Positions 30,432 to 41,936 of a stretch of 64,000 bases of DNA are shown piece by piece. The notes below the pieces were generated by a model, which saw nothing but the letters and a program-made list of their open reading frames with translations, had not been told where the DNA came from and searched no databases. The stretch spans positions 8,618,761 to 8,682,760 of the forward strand of contig SMSO01000031.1 in the NCBI GenBank assembly GCA_004764695.1, read 5' to 3'. This DNA is from Schizochytrium sp. TIO01 (lineage: Eukaryota; Sar; Bigyra; Thraustochytrida; Thraustochytriidae). A program made the position numbers and the translations under genes. Each line of letters starts with the position of its first letter. Position 1 is the stretch's first letter.

Positions 30432-32687
30432 ATGAGCGGCGTTGTTATGATGGGCAAGGCCCGCGCAGGAATGGCTGCTCGCAGAATCGGGGTTCGGAGT
30501 TTCTCTTCGAGGGCTGAACAGCTCGCGGAGTGGGAGAAGCTTGCCAAGAGCGAGCTCCGTGGAGAAGAGTTGTCCAAATTGACTCGAATGACCCCGGAAG
30601 GTATCCCAGTGAAGCCACTGTACACGGAGGAGGACATGAAAAATGTGGAGGAGCCCAGCCCGCCCGGTGTCTTCCCATACACCCGTGGACCTCGTGCTAC
30701 CATGTACACCCACCGCCCCTGGACTGTGCGTCAGTACGCTGGTTTCTCAACCGCCGAGGAGTCCAACAGATTCTATCGTGCCAACGTCGCTGCTGGTCAG
30801 CAGGGTCTTAGTGTTGCCTTCGATCTTGCCACTCACCGTGGCTATGACTCAGACCACCCTCGTGTCGTCGGTGATGTCGGTATGGCTGGTGTGGCTATTG
30901 ACTCTGTCGAGGACATGAAGGTTCTCTTTGACGGCATCCCTCTTGACAAAATGTCTGTCTCCATGACCATGAACGGTGCAGTCTTGCCAACCATGGCCTT
31001 CTACATCGTAGCTGCTGAAGAACAGGGCGTCGACGCCTCCAAGCTCTCCGGTACCATCCAGAACGATATCCTCAAGGAGTACATGGTGCGTAACACCTTT
31101 ATTTACCCCCCTGCGCCCTCCATGCGCTCCATCGCAGATATCTTCGGATACACCAACGTGCACATGCCCCGCTTCAACAGTGTCAGTATCTCAGGTTACC
31201 ACATGCAGGAGGCTGGCGCAGACTCAAAGCTCGAGCTTGCCTTCACCATTGCTGATGGTATGCAGTACGTCAAGACCGCCCGTGACGCCGGTCTAGATGT
31301 TGACAAGGTTGCCCCGCGTCTTAGTTTCTTCTTTGCCATCGGCATGAATTTCTACATGGAGATTGCCAAGCTCCGTGCTGCTCGTAAACTGTGGGCTCAC
31401 ATGATGCGTGACCGCATGGGTGCTAAGAACCCCAAGTCCTGGCTCTTGCGTACTCACTGTCAGACCTCTGGATACTCGCTCACCGAGCAGGATCCTTACA
31501 ACAACGTCATTCGTACTACCATCGAGGCCATGGCTGCCACCTTTGGTGGTACTCAGAGTCTCCACACTAACGCTCTTGATGAGGCCCTTGGTCTCCCCAC
31601 GGTCTTTTCTGCCCGTATTGCTCGTAACACCCAGCTCATCATCCAGGAGGAGACTGGTATGACCAACGTTGCTGACCCTTGGGGTGGATCTTACATGATT
31701 GAGAACCTCACCACCGACCTCTACAATGAGGCCATCAAGATTATTGATGAGGTCGAGGAGCTTGGTGGCATGGCCAAGGCCATTGACACCGGTATGCCGA
31801 AGCTCCGCATTGAGGAGTCTGCTGCCCGCAAGCAGGCCCGCGTCGACAGTGCCCAGGATGTTATTGTTGGTGTGAACAAGTATGTGCCCAAGGACGTGGA
31901 GGGTGTCGAGGTACTCAGTATTGATAACACCCAGGTCCGCAAATCCCAGATTGAGCGTGTCACAAGGCTTCGTGCTGAGCGTGACGAGGCCAAGGCCCAG
32001 GCGGCTCTTGACAAGCTCACCGAGAGTGCTGCTCTTACCGAGTCCACCTCTGCGGGTGACCACCCCATGAACCTTTTGAACCTCGCTGTTGAAGCTGCTC
32101 GTGTACGCTGTACCCTCGGAGAGATTTCCTCTGCACTCGAGAAGGTGTGGGGCCGCTATGTCCCGAACTCGAGTGTTGTGCAGGGTGCCTACCGTTCCGA
32201 ATACGCGCTTACCGAGGGCCAGATGGCCAAGGAATTCGACGATGCTGTCGCCAAGGTTGAAGAGTTTGCCAACGAGCATGGTCGTCGCCCGCGTCTCTTG
32301 GTCGCTAAGATGGGCCAGGACGGTCACGACCGTGGTGGCAAGATTATTGCTAGTGGATTCTCTGACCTTGGTTGGGATGTTGATGTTTCCCCTCTCTTCT
32401 CTACCCCGGAGGAAATTGCTTCCCAGGCCATTGATGCTGATGTGCACGTCGTGGGCATGAGCTCTCAGGCTGCTGGTCACAAGACTCTTGGCCCTCAGCT
32501 TGTTGAGGCCCTCAAGGCACGGGGTGCTGACCACATCTTGGTCTGTGCTGGTGGTGTGATTCCGCCCAAGGATTACGACTACCTCTACGAGCGTGGCATC
32601 TGTGCCATTTTCGGCCCCGGCACCCGTATCCCAGTGGCCAGCACCAACATCATCAAGCAGATTGACCAGGCCAACAACAAGACTTAA
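30432..32687 (+). CDS. MMUT: methylmalonyl-CoA mutase, mitochondrial, B12-dependent
   Basis: A single-exon 751-aa protein of normal length for the family. The first ~27 residues are basic and Ser-rich ([13 protein letters not shown]), a mitochondrial presequence. The (beta/alpha)8 substrate barrel (about 40-590) carries [45 protein letters not shown] and the [15 protein letters not shown] block. The C-terminal cobalamin-binding domain (about 615-750) has the base-off signature Asp630-x-His632-x-x-Gly635 (GQDGHDRGG), then [11 protein letters not shown] and the GG of VCAGGVIPP. It interconverts L-methylmalonyl-CoA and succinyl-CoA with adenosylcobalamin, in propionyl-CoA/odd-chain and branched amino acid catabolism. 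Both domains lie in one chain, as in the homodimeric animal enzyme. Codons end strongly in C/G, unlike the neighbouring genes, which suggests high expression. The assignment is essentially certain. Confidence 0.98.
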   Translation: MSGVVMMGKARAGMAARRIGVRSFSSRAEQLAEWEKLAKSELRGEELSKLTRMTPEGIPVKPLYTEEDMKNVEEPSPPGVFPYTRGPRATMYTHRPWTVRQYAGFSTAEESNRFYRANVAAGQQGLSVAFDLATHRGYDSDHPRVVGDVGMAGVAIDSVEDMKVLFDGIPLDKMSVSMTMNGAVLPTMAFYIVAAEEQGVDASKLSGTIQNDILKEYMVRNTFIYPPAPSMRSIADIFGYTNVHMPRFNSVSISGYHMQEAGADSKLELAFTIADGMQYVKTARDAGLDVDKVAPRLSFFFAIGMNFYMEIAKLRAARKLWAHMMRDRMGAKNPKSWLLRTHCQTSGYSLTEQDPYNNVIRTTIEAMAATFGGTQSLHTNALDEALGLPTVFSARIARNTQLIIQEETGMTNVADPWGGSYMIENLTTDLYNEAIKIIDEVEELGGMAKAIDTGMPKLRIEESAARKQARVDSAQDVIVGVNKYVPKDVEGVEVLSIDNTQVRKSQIERVTRLRAERDEAKAQAALDKLTESAALTESTSAGDHPMNLLNLAVEAARVRCTLGEISSALEKVWGRYVPNSSVVQGAYRSEYALTEGQMAKEFDDAVAKVEEFANEHGRRPRLLVAKMGQDGHDRGGKIIASGFSDLGWDVDVSPLFSTPEEIASQAIDADVHVVGMSSQAAGHKTLGPQLVEALKARGADHILVCAGGVIPPKDYDYLYERGICAIFGPGTRIPVASTNIIKQIDQANNKT

Positions 32688-35560
32688 GTTCTCTTTGCTT
32701 TCCCTTTGCCTTTGCGAAGTCTTAGAGGGTAGCAAAGTTAAGTACTTTGCATTCTCGCAACTCGCACGAAATTGGCGGTGTTCTTCAAAACGCTTTTACC
32801 TTTCACATATCCGACTTCTGTTCTTTTACCTTTGGTTTTTGTGGGGTGTGAACACCCGTATACTCCTCTGGCGGGGGCCACCATCCAGACATTCTTCCTC
32901 AAGATTTCACCGTATGGTCTCCCTCAAACTCTTTAAGTCGTAGATTAGAACTAACAACGACGAGGAGTTATCTCTAATTAAAGAAATCATAATACCATTC
33001 ATATACACTATATCCTATTCTAAAAAGAAAACCTAGTTTCATGTTTCTTTTTGGCATTACTACCTATTTTCTCAGTCGGCATGACTTCATTAACTCTGCA
33101 AGAATGCACTTCCTTCTCTGGAATGAAAATCAGCACGATACACCAGCTGAATACGGTTTACAGGGTGCTTTGTACAATGGTCATTTGTGAAGTTTCATAG
33201 ACCCAGCCAAGCCACGAAGTTAGCAAAGGCTAATAGAAATATATTAGATTGAACGAGTACCGTGACGACTTGGCATAAACTGGTATCTTTCTAACCTTTG
33301 TCTGACTACTCTACGAACTGGATCGGGTTACGTAGCGCGTTTCCGGGGATTGCTGGTATTACAAGTATTATGTGTTGGCTCCTGATGAAACAAACATTCG
33401 ACGTTTAGTTCTGAAATAGTGATTAATGGAGCAAATAGAGTACAAAACGGTGTTTTAACTGGGCTTGCGACAAATCAAAAGAAAATGTGAAGAAACCACT
33501 ATTTTAGATGCCGAAAATGGGAAAATGGGGTACCTGCGAACGAAGAAAGAACCACTCTGGCATACCGAGAGTAAGTCGAACCCCGAGTTCCATTGCGGGG
33601 TGTACTGAATAACCTTAAATCTTAGCGATTACTCGCGTTTCTATGTTTTCACGATTGATAGCTTAGATGTAATTCATGAATATGTCTTACTTGACCAAAA
33701 CCTTCGAGCCAGCACATTTGGGATTGCCATACAACCTTGATGTTTAAGCGATTCAATTTTTCAACCCTGTACTCAAGTTGTGCACTTATGCGTTCAGAAA
33801 TACCCGACATTAGCTAAGCAGATGTTCGTTCAATCATACAAGCTTGCGACCTTTCACGGCGGCGGAGGTTGCAAAAGTTCTGCATTTGGCCATGTATGGG
33901 TTTAAGATCAATAGTAGTGTTGTCACTGTCAGCCAAAACACATGCTGGATGAGTTACCGACATCAATGCTAACAACACACGTAAAGTTTGTGTTCAATGG
34001 TCGGGTTCCGACAACATAAGAACCCTAACTTGGGATCATGAAGACGTTTCTAAGTTATTTTAAAATGAAGTGATGGCGAATGCGCTAAGAGTGATAAAAA
34101 TCATTCATCGTAACGCCAACCAAGAGCGACCAGGGCCAAGAAGACGATAGCATTTGTCTATGTCTATGTAATGTTCATAATGTCGGTGATAAATGCTGTT
34201 AGGCTTTGCGCCGGCGCTAGAGTTGTTGAATTATTAACCTTAGGGCTACACTTTCATGTTTGTGGTTTGTGTTTCGTTTCTCGCGATCAAGACTCTGTGA
34301 TTCACCTTGCAATGGATGTCAACTTGCGAATGGTATGCGAAATCTATCTATTCTGGTAAACTTAATTTTCTCAATAAATATAACTGTTAAAAAAGGAATA
34401 AATTAAGTATTAGCTATGTATATTGTGTAACAAGTGAGCTTGATAAGATGAGACTGAGTAGTAAGTAACCATTTCTATCCGAGTGGTATCGGAGGTCTAG
34501 TTGTACAATCTACATCAACACCACTGTTAAAAGACGTGTAAATAATGCTGTCGAATCTACTGATGGTAAAGGCATATCTAAAGATAGTGTCGCTAAAGTA
34601 GACGCACCAAAGAATCTAAGGAGGGGGAGGGAACACTGTTGTAGGCGAAGTTCGCACTCGTAACAGTACTCGCGACAGAAACCTCCCTATGACCAAGCCG
34701 ACGTATAATAAGCGTAAAACATTTGATGCCAACAAAGACGAAGGTCAGATAAATAGGTTCGAATTCGCGCGATTTGTAAAGTGTTCAACAGTCGAACCGC
34801 TGTATTGACCCTGATGGAGCTTTTCAACGAAAACATCGCTGTCACTAGTTCTCCACAACCAAATAGTTAACAATTTGGATGGATGTCACACCGTTGGTAA
34901 TCTGTCACTCGGCTTTACCCGCGATGTGCTACAGCCGCGCGTTTGGAATGTTCTATGGAAAATTATGAATAATTCTCCTCTTGAGATTTTATAAAGATGA
35001 CCTTGCTGAGGGGGGAGGGGGCGGAGTGAGTATGTATTCTCCCCCCACTTATCCCTTTTGATCAGCACCGTTGAAATGTATGCAAAATAGACAACAAAAT
35101 CAATTCGAAATCAGACACACGTTGTACAAAGGGGTATATAGGGGAGATAGACGGAATCAGACAGACATATAGACATGAGGCGAATTACAGGCAGGCATGC
35201 GAAGAGAACGTGCACGAAGAGCAGATGCTCGTCTATTGATGAGATCTTGAGGGTGGGGAAATCCAGACATGAAGGTTATCTTGGGCCACAATGTTCATGA
35301 ACATTGACAGCAGTTGCGTTGAGTGCATAGGAAAGGTTGTGCTATGAGCTCCCATTTACTTATTGGAAAAGCAATACTCTCAGGTTTATGGTCACAACTC
35401 TAATCGTAGTATGAGAGTTTGTCAGGAAAGAAGAATTGCCATGGATTGGGTTCTCAGGTATATATATAGCTCTGCAGAAGTTAGCTTTGGTAATTCCGGA
35501 AATGATATCCAAACATGTCAAAGAAGGGTAACAGGAATGACAAATGTCGCGGTGAGCGCT
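32688..35560. other. gene-poor region, 2.9 kb, possible coding relics
   Basis: AT-rich sequence without microsatellites. Two short stretches read like decayed coding sequence: 33649-33993 (minus), interrupted by one stop, and 34620-34808 (plus). Neither is identifiable. An open frame at 35363-35980 (+) is antisense to the TPR gene and is discounted. Confidence 0.45.
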
Positions 35561-36496
35561 TTAGACCTGCACCAAGGTGAGGCCGCCATTACGCTTGCGC
35601 AACCGGCAGACATCTTGTGCAGCAGCCTTCGTATCCGCGTGCTTAGGACCGCAGAGGCGAAGAGTAATGAGGAAGCACTGCTCAGCATGATCCAAGGCGT
35701 CAATGTAATCAGGCTGAGGGCCGTCCTCGAGCAGATGAACCAGCCCTTGGTGGGCACGAGCTTGTCCAACCTGGTCATCGAGGGTTGCGCGGATAATCAG
35801 AACATGTTCGTAGATTTCTCGAGCACGCTCAGCACAAGCAATTGCCTCCTCAATGGACTGGTGAAGCTCAAAGCCACCAATGGCCAGAGCGCTGGCCTTG
35901 TCGCTCCAAACCTGAGCATATGTGTTGAGAATGCGAGCATGCTGGGAGGAGGTCTCGCCATGAGATTGAAGGGCGCGTGAGACACTTGCGTCAAGAGCCT
36001 CGAGGGCCTCGTCAAAGTTGCCCTCCTGCAGCAGTGCAATTGTGTGCTTGTCAAGGCCGCGCTTTTTCACGGGAACGTTGAGAAAGTCACCTTTATGGAA
36101 CTGCGATCCGCGGATTGTCTGCAGCAGGCGAAGGCGGAATTTGCTCTTTCCGCTTGGCCGATCAAAAGCAAAAGGGATCTCCTTGTTCTTGTTTTTGGCA
36201 CTGCTCTCGTAATTTGAAGAACTTGAGGAGGAGCTGCTGCTACCGCTGCTGCTATGGTGGCTGCTGAGTACTTTGCTAATGCGAAGCATGGAGGAAAATC
36301 CGCGTTTCAATGAAGTGCGCATGTGAAGCATATTGCTTTGTGGCCTTTTGACGAGGCGTTTTTCCACGTCGCCCTGCTTGCTGGCATGTCCATTCTCCAA
36401 ATCAATCTGGTTACGTTCTCGCAGCTCTTCAGACATGGCATTTCGCACCATTCTGCGCTGCATGTGGCCAAATTCGGGACCTAGTGGGATGTCCAT
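35561..36496 (-). CDS. TPR-like helical repeat protein
   Basis: The product is 311 aa from the ATG at 36496 (the in-frame TTG three codons earlier is not used). Residues 1-130 are basic and low-complexity, with a serine run at 82-94. Residues ~147-300 are paired amphipathic helices of the tetratricopeptide kind: ALLQEGNFDEALEALDASV, then SIEEAIACAERAREIYEHVL, then YIDALDHAEQCFLITLRLCG ending in HADTKAAAQDVCRL. The last resembles the kinesin-light-chain/TPR_12 type repeat with the GxxHxxT feature. TPR arrays serve as protein-protein interaction scaffolds, and the partner cannot be inferred. It is likely cytosolic; no signal peptide or membrane helix is visible. Single exon. The fold call is good and function unknown. 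Confidence 0.8.
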   Translation of the reverse strand: MDIPLGPEFGHMQRRMVRNAMSEELRERNQIDLENGHASKQGDVEKRLVKRPQSNMLHMRTSLKRGFSSMLRISKVLSSHHSSSGSSSSSSSSSNYESSAKNKNKEIPFAFDRPSGKSKFRLRLLQTIRGSQFHKGDFLNVPVKKRGLDKHTIALLQEGNFDEALEALDASVSRALQSHGETSSQHARILNTYAQVWSDKASALAIGGFELHQSIEEAIACAERAREIYEHVLIIRATLDDQVGQARAHQGLVHLLEDGPQPDYIDALDHAEQCFLITLRLCGPKHADTKAAAQDVCRLRKRNGGLTLVQV

Positions 36497-36732
36497 CTTT
36501 GTCAAAGCTTTCTTCTCAGGGAGTGAAAGCGGGGTGGCGGGGTTGGGGAGTTAAGGTTTTGCTTTTCCTCCAATTTCTTGCTCGCTTGCTCCGGCTGCTG
36601 TTCTTTTTTCACAGGTGAGTAATTAATTACTTAATCGATCAATTAATTTTAATCGAATTTTAATCAATTAACTTAAATGAAAATTAATCGCCCTCGTAAA
36701 TAAACAAACTCCCCTGCTGCGATAATTCCACT

Positions 36733-36757
36733 TCTGCTGCTGCTGCTGCTGCTTCAA
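36733..36757. repeat. (CTG)n triplet repeat
   Basis: About seven CTG units within a GC-rich island. Confidence 0.8.
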
Positions 36758-37011
36758 CAACCGCCTTCCTCTGGCTGCGTTGACGTCGCTTTCCACCACC
36801 GCGACCAAGACCACCTCGAGTATGTAGCAGCAGACCTCCCTCCCTCCGTCTGAGAAAGAAAGAACCCGCTTGGATCAATTGGAACGAGCGATAGAGACGG
36901 CTCCGAGACCCTCAGAGGTGCACCTCAACTATCTAACTAACCCCCTCCGCTCTGACTACTATCTACTTCGCAATCCGGTTGTCGCTCGAGTCAGTTGACT
37001 CGCTTCTCTGC

Positions 37012-37062
37012 CGAGTCGAGTCAAGTCGAGTGGAGTCGAGTGCAGTCGAGTGCAGTCGCGAC
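37012..37062. repeat. (GAGTC)n pentamer/decamer array
   Basis: GAGTCGAGTCAAGTCGAGTG-type units, grading from GAGTC to GCAGTCGAGT, about 50 bp. Confidence 0.8.
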
Positions 37063-37254
37063 GCAGTGCAGTTCAACGTGGAGCTCGCCGTCGAGTTAAG
37101 GTTCTGCTGGCCCCGGGTCTTCTCAAAGCTTGCGAGTGCGGTCTATGTTCTGTTCTTCTTCTTCTTTCTTCTTTGGGACGGACGCGGTCCTAGGCGAGCG
37201 TAGCGCAGACCCTACGAAAGGCATGCTTGAGAGAGGAAAGAACGAACGGCGCCA

Positions 37255-37303
37255 ATGCAATCAATGAATGCAATGAATGCAATGAACGCAATGAATGCAA
37301 TGC
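37255..37303. repeat. AATGAATGC 10-mer array
   Basis: Four to five copies of a 10-bp unit of the type AATGAATGCA with one variant (AATGAACGCA). Confidence 0.8.
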
Positions 37304-37482
37304 TGTTCTGTTCTTATACTTCGAGTTCTTTGAACTTGGTCAAAAAGAAAAAGAAAAGAAAAGAGAAAAGAAAAGCACAGATCCTCTGAGAACAGAACAG
37401 AACAAAACAAAAGTGTTCTTCAAAACTCGGCAAAGGAACTCAAGTTTGACAAGTTCTGCCAAGAAAGCGAGCTCCTGCCACG

Positions 37483-37510
37483 AAACCAACCAACCAACCA
37501 ACCAACCACC
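37483..37510. repeat. (CCAA)n microsatellite
   Basis: Six CCAA units, followed 35 bp later by a (CTCG)n run at about 37538-37561. Confidence 0.8.
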
Positions 37511-38137
37511 CGCTCGCCTGCCTGTGCCTGTGCCTCCGTCGCTCGCTCGCTCGCTCGCTCTCTGTCTCTGCGCTGGGCGGGGGCGGTCTCGGGCGGATTG
37601 CGGGCGAGGGAGCCTTCTTTTGGAAAGCTCGTTCCCCTTTGATTATTAGTTTACAATCACATCTCTGCAAACCTTTCTTTTTTATTTTATTTTTAATTTT
37701 GAAAATATAACTTTTCAAAATAAGTTTGAACAAATTGAAAATAACCCGAAATAAAGTAACACAATTAATTAATCATACTAACTAAGATCCTTTGTTGGCA
37801 ATTGAGGACTCTCTTTCAGGACGTTCTCATCTTCGAAGCCCAGAACCCTCGAGAAAAGAACGCTCCGGCGAATAATGGCGATACGAAGAGGCTCTTTCTT
37901 TCTTGTGCATGCACCTGCTTTGCCCTGTCTTCGCGTGTCCTGCCTGGCCAGGGATTCCGAAGAAGCCACGTTAACATCATCATTGGTGATTTCCTCATCG
38001 GCACAGCGGCGACTGTGCAAAGGGATTTATTTACTTCATTCGCGTGCATTGAAGAAGCGGCTTGGGCCCAATGACGGTGAGATAGATCGAAGCTGTTCTT
38101 TCCTCGCGTAATTATTTATTTTTACCGTCGTTTTCAA

Positions 38138-38176
38138 TCTTTCTTTCTTTCTTTCTTTCTTCTTCTTCTTCTTCTG
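38138..38176. repeat. (CTTT)n(CTT)n compound repeat
   Basis: CTTT units change directly into CTT units. Similar imperfect pyrimidine repeats continue to about 38275. Confidence 0.8.
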
Positions 38177-38392
38177 TGTCGTAATATCTTCTTTCTTCTC
38201 CTAATCTCCTTTCTTTTCTTGTTTTGGTTCTGTTCTTTCTTTCTACGCTTCTTTCTTTCTTCTTTCTTTCCTTTTTGGCAGAAGTGCCCTCTTTCTTCTT
38301 TCCCATTAAAAAGCGGAAGAAGCCGCTTCTTCCTCCTTTGCTACTGCGCGCGTCGCCCTTCTTTCTCTCTCTTAAAGAGGGACACTCAACTC

Positions 38393-38396
<4 letters not shown>

Positions 38397-38441
<45 letters not shown>
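38397..38441. repeat. (GA)n dinucleotide repeat
   Basis: About 22 GA units, uninterrupted, ending at GTAAGTTC. Confidence 0.9.
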
Positions 38442-38442
<1 letters not shown>

Positions 38443-39156
38443 AGTTCAAACCTTTTTTGCTGTTAGGATGAGTTTTAATGGATGATTGAACAACAAATTG
38501 CAAATGACGTCTTTTCGTTTAGTTTCCTCCCTTTCCTTTCCTTTCCTTTCCTCCTCTCTTTGATACCGATACTCAGAACTTGCTTGAATCTTTCGAGACG
38601 CAGATGGCGCCATGAAGAAACACGCGCCGTCTGTCGCCACCTGCTTTACTGTGATCCTTCTGCACGACACGACACCCTCTCGTCCGCAAATGCAATCAAT
38701 GGGTATCAGTAAATCAATCATCAGAACTTTCATATCTGTAAACTGATCTACCACGTCCAAGTGAGTGATTATTTGGGACCTCCATGAATAAGTTGATGAA
38801 CAAATTGAAGGAATTGATGAGTTTCCACTTTCGCTTTCATGGTTGATTTGAGAGAATGTCGGAAACTTTGCAAGTTGCAATTTTATGAAAAGCGCTCCAA
38901 ACGGCACGTCCTTTCCCTCTTTGCTCTCGCTTGCAGCTGTAGGTCAATGGATCAACTGATTGATTCATTGACAAAGCGTTGTGCTCCCCTTCGCAGCTAT
39001 TTTCACGAATCATAACTAACACCCATCACGAAACCAGAAGAGAGCACTCACCAAAGGAGGCCAAGAAACTTGAAACTCAGCAATTGTCTTAGCTATATTT
39101 ACTAACTTGCACACTCATCAATCAAACCTGTCAACAGCCATTCTTAGAGGAAAGCC

Positions 39157-39162
39157 AATAAA

Positions 39163-39215
<53 letters not shown>

Positions 39216-39221
39216 ATAGAC
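39157..39221. repeat. (AAAT)n microsatellite
   Basis: About 15 AAAT units, nearly perfect. Confidence 0.9.
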
Positions 39222-39628
39222 AAATAAACCTCAGGAGCCCAAAGCAATGACATTGCACCCGCCAAAAGCAGCCGCTTCAAGCCCAAAACTTCGGCCAAAG
39301 CTTAACCAATATGCAACAGCGCAATGCCTTCGCACATTCGCAAAACCTGGGTACGCGCTTTATGAAACACCCCCCGAAGCGATCAATCCGTCAAGAACAA
39401 CGAGTTCACGGTCCCTCTCCAGAAACCACAAATGTGTTGCCTCAGAGGCTTTTGCTTGTTTTCAGTGAGCCGGAGCCACAGTTCATCGCCACCAACACCT
39501 CGAGCTTCGCAGTTGACAACGATCGCCCTTCTCGATCACTCACCACCACAGACAAGCAAGCAAGCAAGCAAGCAAGTAGCCAACCTCCTCGCTCGCGTGC
39601 ACAAACACAGATCTTCGACGGCGTGCAA

Positions 39629-39858
39629 CAAACAAACAAACAAACAAACAAACAAACAAACAAACAAACAAACAAACAAACAAACAAACAAACAAACAAA
39701 CAAACAAACAAACAAACAAACAAACAAACAAACAAACAAACAAACAAACAAACAAACAAACAAACAAACAAACAAACAAACAAACAAACAAACAAACAAA
39801 CAAACAAACAAACAAACAAACAAACAAACAAACAAACAAACAAACAAACAAACAAACA
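39629..39858. repeat. (AAAC)57 microsatellite, 230 bp
   Basis: A perfect tetranucleotide array of about 57 units with no interruption. A 4-nt unit without stop codons keeps all frames open, producing repeated Lys-Gln-Thr-Asn on one strand and Val-Cys-Leu-Phe on the other. The long open frames spanning it (about 39311-39976 on both strands) are therefore artefacts. Confidence 0.95.
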
Positions 39859-40612
39859 CAGCGCACAGCTCGCTCCAAATCCGAGTCTCGCGATGACGAG
39901 GAGGAGGCCGTTCACAACTCCGTTGTCGCCACCTTCGATCAACACACCTCAACTCAGTCAGTCAGCTCTCCGCTGAAGTGCAAGTACACACCCTCCCACA
40001 GATGTGCTCATGTGCAAGCAATTCGAAGATCGATTGGACACATCCATACACATCTGGGGGAAAGCAAGAAAGCAGGAGGAGACATCATCGCGATACACCC
40101 ACGTCGATGCAAGGCTCGTGGATTGTGGCCCTCGATGGTGGAAGGACAGGCCAATGAGCACCAAGAGTAGCTCAGATTGAGCACCTCGGGTTCTTGATTT
40201 CACGTTCGCCTTGTTCTTTCTTTCGCCACCTATTGCAGAACGCCTTTTAAGGTTTTTAGTCGATCGTCTCATTACTGTCGCTCAGTTTCATCTTTTTCAA
40301 GAAACCATTACCATTACTATTGCTATTTAAAGAGCTTTTACAATGTTTTAAAAACAAATTAGTTTTTAGTTTTGCGGAAAGCGCCGACCGAACCCTCATC
40401 TACGAGCGCATTGCGAACAGTTGCGAACAGTTTTTTCTTCACCTTTTCTTCATCCGCCTATTAAAACTTCCTTCGTGCCTGTTCTTTTCTGCTTTCTCGC
40501 AACGAGCTAGCTACCGAGTACTACCGTAAACTATAGCCGGTGCTGATGTTCCGACGCCTTTCCCTTTTCCTTTTTCTTTTTCTTTTTGGCTTTTACTACA
40601 CCGTGACAAGAA

Positions 40613-40662
40613 CAAATAAATAAACTAATAAACTAATTTAATTTAATTTAATTTAATTAATA
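40613..40662. repeat. AATAAACT / (TTTAA)n AT-rich repeats
   Basis: AATAAACT units followed by four TTTAA units ending in TTAATTAAT. Confidence 0.75.
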
Positions 40663-41215
40663 TACTTCAAGGTCTCCATGAAATGTGCATTCGCAGTAAT
40701 AGAGAACTAACTCCAAGCTTGATCTGGGTCTCTTCGATTCTAAGCCTGCCAATGCGTATCGGCCTTCAGCAGAAACCCAAGTTCATCCTGATTCGAGGTC
40801 TCAGAACGAATCAAAGCATCTCTCTGTGACTCGCTTTCCGAATGAATGAATGTATGAATGAGCGAATGAAATGAAATGCTCTGGGAACTTGTGACCTTTA
40901 GTGTTCTCCTTGGGTAAAGCGTACCTACTAGTAGAAGGCCTGAGCTCAGCAATCATGGCAAAAGACTTCTTCCAGACCCGGAAAACAGACAGTGCGGCCC
41001 ATCGGTAGACTAAACGTTAAGTGGGCACTATAGACCCTGGGGTTGGTTGTCCTGTTCCTCAATGGAACGGAGTTTCTTTCTATCATTTATTTTTCAAGTC
41101 CTTTTTTGTTCAAATTGAAGGTTTTTTTTAATTTTTAAAAGTAGTAATGAATATGTTTCAAGTTTATTCATTTTCTTTGGAGCTTGAATCGAAGCTCGAA
41201 GTTTGAAATCGTTAC

Positions 41216-41304
41216 GCTTTGAGCTTTGAGCTTTGAGCTTTAAGCTTTGAGCTTTGAGCTTTGAGCTTTGAGCTTTGAGCATTGCTTTGCTTTGCTTTGC
41301 TTTT
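41216..41304. repeat. (AGCTTTG)9 heptamer then (CTTTG)n
   Basis: About nine AGCTTTG heptamers (one TAAGCTT variant) run into four CTTTG pentamers. The pentamer is the heptamer minus two bases, suggesting slippage from one to the other. Confidence 0.85.
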
Positions 41305-41860
41305 GCTCCCGTTTACAGTGGCTTTTGACTTTAAACCTTTGTTCGCTGCTATGTCTGAGTTTTGCAGCTATTTCAAGATGCACTGGAGCCTCGCTGTTCA
41401 GGCGCAGCCTGTATCAAGCACGCCCGAGCTCAATGCTCGTCACCGCCAGCGTGAGCTCCGCCACTTCGTTGTCGCGGCCTGCATTAGGATACACCATAAA
41501 CAGTCAACAGTAGAACGTGGCTCCTCAAGTGCGGTTTGCGCGTACCAATATGATAACTAAGGATCTCTGTGGATTTACGTATGAACGGCACGTACAAAGA
41601 AACAAGTGGGATACGCAGGAGCTATAGCTGGTTGCTCTTCAAGTTTCCTTCCTGTGTTAGGCGCATCTTCGTGGCGCGTGGGTGCCCTGGCTGGAGCTGG
41701 TGCAGGCGGTGCGCAGCGTAAGCGTCCGGCGCTCTGGGGTCCGCCACGCGACTGGTTCCCTCGCACTTCGACTTCAACTTCGACTTCGACTTGCTTGAGC
41801 GCTATGGTTCGCAGTCATCCGCACGAGCCTTCGCCAGCTTGCACTGCACGCGGCACGTGC

Positions 41861-41863
41861 CTT

Positions 41864-41921
<58 letters not shown>

Positions 41922-41936
41922 TTTTTCTTTTTTTCC
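41861..41936. repeat. (CTTT)n microsatellite
   Basis: A CTCT start, then about 14 perfect CTTT units, ending in T-rich sequence. Confidence 0.9.

Noticed and set aside
31293-32735. 480-codon open frame antisense to the mutase gene
   Set aside because: It mirrors the mutase codons. It is open only because of strong C/G third positions and resembles no protein family.
34752-34766. GGTTCGAATTC resembling a tRNA B box
   Set aside because: No matching A box or acceptor stem can be paired around it.
35363-35980. 205-codon frame on the plus strand
   Set aside because: It is antisense to the TPR protein, whose helical repeat pattern is the convincing one.
39311-39976. Long open frames of 110-220 codons on both strands
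   Set aside because: They are kept open by the AAAC repeat, which has no stop in any frame; the flanks show no protein-like sequence.
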